From: Mycteria americana
Taxonomy: Eukaryota > Chordata > Aves > Ciconiiformes > Ciconiidae
DNA: 64,000 nucleotides
Assembly (NCBI RefSeq): GCF_035582795.1
Contig: NC_134370.1
Span: 37,745,501-37,809,500 of the forward strand
Direction of reading: 5' to 3'
Within the stretch, counting starts at the first letter, position 1. Each line of letters opens with the position of its first letter. The translations under genes were made by a program, and so were the position numbers. Under the pieces are notes generated by a model. The model was not told where the DNA came from. It saw only the letters and a list, made by a program, of their open reading frames with translations, and searched no databases. Positions 59,901-64,000 of the stretch are shown piece after piece.

Positions 59901-61630
59901 AACTGTTACTTGGGAAGACAAACACCATCACTGCGAATGTCCCCCCCTTCCTTCCTCTTCCCCAGCTTTATATACTGAGCATGATGTCTTATGGTATGGA
60001 GTAGCCCTTTGGTCAGTTTGGATCAACTGTTCTGGCTGTGCCCCCTCACAGTTTCTTGTGCACCTGGCAGAGCATGGGAAGCTGAAAAGTCCTTGACCAG
60101 TGTAAACACCACTTAGCAACAACCAAAACATCAGTGTGTTATCAATATTATTCTCATACTAAAATCCAAAACACAGCATTATACCAGCTACTAGGAAGAA
60201 AATTAACTCTATCCCAGCCAAAACCAGGACACCAGTGGAAAAGCATTTGGATGTCATCAGATTCTTATTTTGTTGGGTTAATCCTTTGCTGTACCCAGCT
60301 ATGTAGTTTCTAGGCCACCTTACAGCCATGTATCCAGCCCTGCAGGTAAATGTCAGTCCAAGCAGTGTGTGGTCCTGAAGAAGAAAACCTTAAGTTTTGC
60401 CCTGATGAAGCTGTACAGAAACACTGATTAGCTTCTCTACCAGTTTATCTGCATGAGTGTCTGCTACTTCATAGATGCTTTTGATTCCCTTTAAATTCAG
60501 CTGGCTTTTATTTTGATGTATGCTGCGAGTTATAGACCCTTAAGAAAGGATATTGATTGCACCCAAAAATGTCTTTTAAATGTAATTCTAGAATCACAAG
60601 AGAATGGAGGGCAGAGCTGTAGTGAGAAAAAGGCTTTGAGCTCCAGCCTGGCATGCCAACAAAGTTAATTGTCTGTGGAGTGAAGAAGTAGCTGAATAGA
60701 TGTTTTCACGTTGTGGCTGGCATGCTTGGGTACTGATGGCATTTTCTGGACCTGACTCAGAGAGGCCAAATTCTCACCGGGTCGAGATACTTTGCAGTTC
60801 TAGTTTATTACATGTATAGGAGGAGAGGATGGTGTAAAAACAGCTTGTCAGGGTCTCAAGCAAGTTTCATGGGCTTATGTATGTTGGCAAGTTACTGAGC
60901 CATCAGAAAAGATGGCTAACTTTTTGACAGTAATTCACCAAGGCTGCATTAAACAGTTTCAAAACAAAGTTTTTATAAGAGTAAATGTTCTGATGATGTC
61001 CTGGAGCTTGCTTGCACTGACGATCATGGGAATTCAGGTGCTGAGGTAAAAAATGAAATGAACTTGTAGAATCACAGAGGTGGGGTTTGCGTTGGTGGTA
61101 TGCTCACCTTCAGTTTATTACATATGTGAAAGGAATTCTTTTGTCTCCTTGGGATCTGTTTAGCCTCATGTCCATCAAGTGGGTGGGAATGAGCAAGTAA
61201 TTCTTGTCCAACATAATGCAGGGGTGCTGCTGGAATTGAAGTTCAGGATTTTCAGATCCTTCATGCCAAACTGTACCCCTCATGGTTAGAAAACTAGTGC
61301 AAGTGGCTAGGCAGTTCCTGCATTTTCTCTGCTTGCAGAAATAAAGGAAGCCTCACCAGTACACATAGGAGAGTCCTTCTGTAGTGTGAAAGCAGCGCTC
61401 ATCTCGGGCAGCTGCTGAGCACTGAGGAGCCTGCATGCCTCCTGAGTAACACCTTTCATCTTTTCAGGTTGACAGATACCTGTATCACATGCGTCTCTCC
61501 GATGATGTCTTGCTGGATGTGATGGCTCGCTTCCAGGCCGAGATGGTGAAGGGCCTGGGGAGAGACACAAACCCCACAGCAACAGTAAAAATGCTGCCAT
61601 CATTTGTGCGCTCGCTTCCTGATGGCACAG
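56852..61630 (+). CDS. HKDC1: HKDC1 (hexokinase domain containing 1), first two coding exons; rest beyond window
   Basis: Exons 56852-56914 and 61468-61630 join in frame for 75 residues plus one base. They begin [20 protein letters not shown] (human HKDC1 [22 protein letters not shown]1 starts [20 protein letters not shown]), which favours HKDC1 over HK1 and fits the gene order. The second exon reads [20 protein letters not shown], then [20 protein letters not shown], the start of the hexokinase N-terminal domain. Full-length HKDC1 is about 917 residues in two hexokinase halves and phosphorylates glucose with ATP. The hydrophobic first 12 residues are the kind of segment that anchors hexokinases to VDAC on the mitochondrial outer membrane. 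No catalytic or sugar-binding residues lie in this part. I found no third exon before 64000. Confidence 0.92.
58877..58896 (+). repeat. T20 homopolymer
   Basis: Twenty T residues in HKDC1 intron 1. Confidence 0.9.
59658..60231 (-). mobile_element. Solo LTR, avian ERVL-type, antisense in HKDC1 intron 1
   Basis: About 574 bp matching from memory an LTR family common in bird genomes. Read on the minus strand it opens with CCTGGTTTTGGCTGGGATAG and closes with GGGGTTAAACCACGACC. It carries a TATATAAA box (59967-59974 on +) and an ATTAAA poly(A) signal (59785-59790 on +). The 5-bp direct repeat CCAGT flanks it at 59653-59657 and 60232-60236, fitting ERVL target duplication. No retroviral internal region is present, so it is a solo LTR, a fossil of a past insertion, of moderate age as judged by the still recognisable ends. 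Confidence 0.85.
61468..61630 (+). CDS. HKDC1: HKDC1 exon 2
   Basis: 163 bp, the size typical of hexokinase exon 2. Acceptor CTTTTCAG; donor GTGAGT; ends in phase 1 after DGT. Confidence 0.95.
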
Positions 61631-64000
61631 GTGAGTTCCTCCTGCTCCATCACAGCAGTGCTGGTTTAGGAAGATGATGGGTTGCTGCCAGTACTCAAGG
61701 ACAGCACAACAAAGACACAGGGCAGCCAGGTTACTGCCCAAGGACACAGGGCTTCCAGTTACTGCCCATCTCATGTTGAGAAAGCACGTGTGTATTGAGG
61801 AGACAACAGCTTGGGGGAGTGCTGGCAGAGGGTTTTTTCCCTGCACCAGGTGGATTTTGACCTAGTGCTGCTTGTTGGAGGAAAGGACCTAGTAAGTGCT
61901 CAGAAAACAGCCTCTTTTATCTGCAAATGTGGCTGTACCTAGTGCAGACCTTGCTGCAGGAGCTGTGGTTGGACACGGCAAGGGCAGCCTCTACAGCTCA
62001 GACCCTGCAGTGCAGTGTGCTGCAGGTGTGGGGACGTGGGCAATGCTGTGGCTCTGGCATTCATGGAGCTACAGAGAAGGCAGGATGCTGCAGTGAAACC
62101 CTTCAAATTGCAAACTGGCAGCAGTGTTGCGTTCTCGGAGCTGTGATCCCCTCTTGGCTTCTGACAGAAAACTCTGCACTGCTCTTTCTGTTGCCCCAAA
62201 AAGTGATCGCCTCCTGCCCTTTGCCTTCTGCGTTGGGAAAATCTGCTTCTCGATAGGGTCTACCAGGAAACAGCCTGCTCTGCTGCCGCAGCTGGATCCT
62301 TGTTTCCAGTTGCCCCTGAGACTTAGAGAGGGAGAAGGTGCAATGGTGTCCCTCTGGGAGGATGTGAAGTGAGGTAGGATCTAAGAGCCTGTCTTGTTTG
62401 GAGAAGTGTGCACATCCAAAATAACGCTCCTGGCTCAGCTGGCTCCCAGCAGTGCAGACTGACAGAAAATGATGTTTTTCCCAGGTTTAACCAAGTGTCT
62501 GAATTTGTGCAGGACTGTGTCTGGCCTCGGTCAGGACTCAGTGTATAAGAGCTGTTCATGTGGAAAACGTAAGAGAAATGTTTGCTTTGTACCTCATTTC
62601 CAAGGACTTTATCCCTTCTGAAGGTAACTTTCGTACAATTAAATGAGAAATTGTGGCTTTAATGGCATAAAGGGAACATTTGGAGGCTAGTCCCTTGAAA
62701 TGAGGGATATCTCAGAGAAATTATATGCAAACCCCTTGGAAACTGCCTGGCTGGAACTGGGCACTCTTCCTTTTGCTGCTATCTTCACCAAAGAAAAAGA
62801 AATATTAGCTTAGCCCTTGCTAGCTCTGTGATCGTCACTGGTTCTGAGGTCTTAGATGACACTGACCTTGTCCTGAAATTGCAGGGAGCACCTGAGGTCA
62901 GGAGACTTGGAAAATTGCATGTAGTGTCATTGCTGTTGCAAAACTTCACGTTCCTCCAGGCCAGCTTTGGACAATGCTCTCCTGGCCTGCGTGACCTTTC
63001 CGCATGTCAAGGACATGCTGCAGAGTCAAGTTGGGCTATGTCTTATTGACACACTGCCTATTTTAAGTATCACATTGATTTTTCTATTTTTGCTCTCTTG
63101 CAAAATCTTTATTGGTTATTTTGTTTCCGGACAAAACTTCCAGCAGGTTTAAACACCTCAAACTTGACTGGATTTTCTCATTTGCAATAGCAATGAACTT
63201 TCAGATTTTACAGTGCCCTCAATGTTGCTACGTGAAATGACCCATATGGAGCGTCATCAGTTTTTAATCATTTAGGGATTAACGGTCTGACTAATGTCAC
63301 AGTTTACTGAGTAACCCAGTTTGCCTCCTCACCTTTGTGATATCTGACCATGGTGTTACAGGTAGAATTTCCTGCTTCCTTCCCTTTCAGGGCCAGATTT
63401 GATAAAGTTTAGTCAGATGTTTGGACTGGGGGACAAAGATCACACAAGGCTATGCACATGCCACTGCATTTTCCTTTGGGGAAGGGCATTCTCCTGTGCG
63501 TGGGATGAATAGATAATTGCTTTATTGTAGCAGTGAGGCCAAACTGTCCTGTCTGAGGTCTCTTGCTAGAGAAGAACATGTTTGAGCTAAGAGTGCTGCC
63601 GACTGAGAAACAGGATGGTACTTTTACAGAAATATATAAAGGCATTTGGAAATGCTTGTGTTGGTTGACTTTGAGTGGCAAATTAGTCTTGCCCCACTTG
63701 GAAGTTGGCTTCTGCAGTAGGGCCAAGTCTTAACATGGGGCTGCAAATCCTGCATCCTTTACTGGATGTAGGTAATGCTCTCAAACTCCCATTTTCCCAC
63801 ATTTCAGGTGTACGGTTTTGCAGCCCCTGTGTGCTCTGGTTGGCTTCGCAGTTGCTTTGGGCCTCTCTTGCTGAAAAGCTTATCCCTCTGCAGCTTGAAA
63901 ATATGCTGCTGTGGAAGGAGCAGGGTGGCGAAACCAGACTGCTAAATAAAAACGAAATTAGTTGCCACATAGCAAGCTAACAGGAGGGACCTGATGCCCT
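61631..64000. other. HKDC1 intron 2 (partial)
   Basis: 2.4 kb of intron running off the window. It has an imperfect 29-bp tandem duplication at 61714-61771. The expected exon 3 (LDLGGSKFR region) was not found. Confidence 0.7.
61714..61771 (+). repeat. Imperfect 29-bp tandem duplication
   Basis: GACACAGGGCAGCCAGG and the following TTACTGCCCA at 61714-61742 recur as GACACAGGGCTTCCAG with TTACTGCCCA at 61743-61771. Confidence 0.85.

Larger units (their letters stand above)
56915..61467. other. HKDC1 intron 1
   Basis: A 4.55-kb intron carrying a solo LTR at 59658-60231 and a T20 run at 58877-58896. The rest shows no gene. Confidence 0.8.

Noticed and set aside
56852-61630. Assignment of the last gene to HK1
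   Set aside because: The N-terminus [11 protein letters not shown] and LKEDQIKK match HKDC1 better than HK1 ([19 protein letters not shown]), and HKDC1 is the expected neighbour of SUPV3L1.

Overview
The window is vertebrate nuclear DNA, most likely from a bird. Compact introns, CpG-island promoters, human-like exon/intron structures and an ERVL-type LTR family familiar from bird genomes point that way. I saw no recognisable CR1 3' tail, and I do not assign a species. Five protein-coding genes, all on the + strand, lie in the order of human 10q22.1: KIFBP (3' end) - SRGN - VPS26A - SUPV3L1 - HKDC1 (5' end).

Layout. 1-3250: the last two coding exons and 3'UTR of KIFBP, a kinesin-binding TPR protein. 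3.25-14.3 kb: an 11-kb non-coding interval with some GC-richer patches. 14.36-17.1 kb: SRGN, the serglycin proteoglycan core protein, in three exons. 17.4-18.2 kb: the CpG island of VPS26A, whose nine exons run to 29,691 and encode a 327-residue retromer subunit. 31.35-32.1 kb: the CpG island of SUPV3L1, whose 15 exons run to 50,704 and encode a 797-residue mitochondrial RNA/DNA helicase. 50.7-56.7 kb: intergenic. 56.85 kb to the end: the first two coding exons of HKDC1, a hexokinase; the rest lies beyond the window. Every internal splice junction keeps the reading frame, and the reconstructed VPS26A and SUPV3L1 proteins are about the length of their human counterparts.

The genes do not form a pathway; they are neighbours through conserved synteny. 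VPS26A acts in endosomal retrieval, SUPV3L1 in mitochondrial RNA decay, HKDC1 in glucose phosphorylation, SRGN in secretory granules and KIFBP in control of kinesin motors. No undescribed system or novel gene family is evident. The points most worth checking are a GC-AG intron in SUPV3L1, two CLEAR-like E-boxes embedded in repeated G-rich modules at the VPS26A promoter, long complementary CAAA/TTTG tracts flanking VPS26A exons 5-7, a sparse and split Ser-Gly region in SRGN, an SRGN acceptor with almost no pyrimidine tract next to a 21-bp duplication, and a pentanucleotide array framed by an 18-bp perfect direct repeat.
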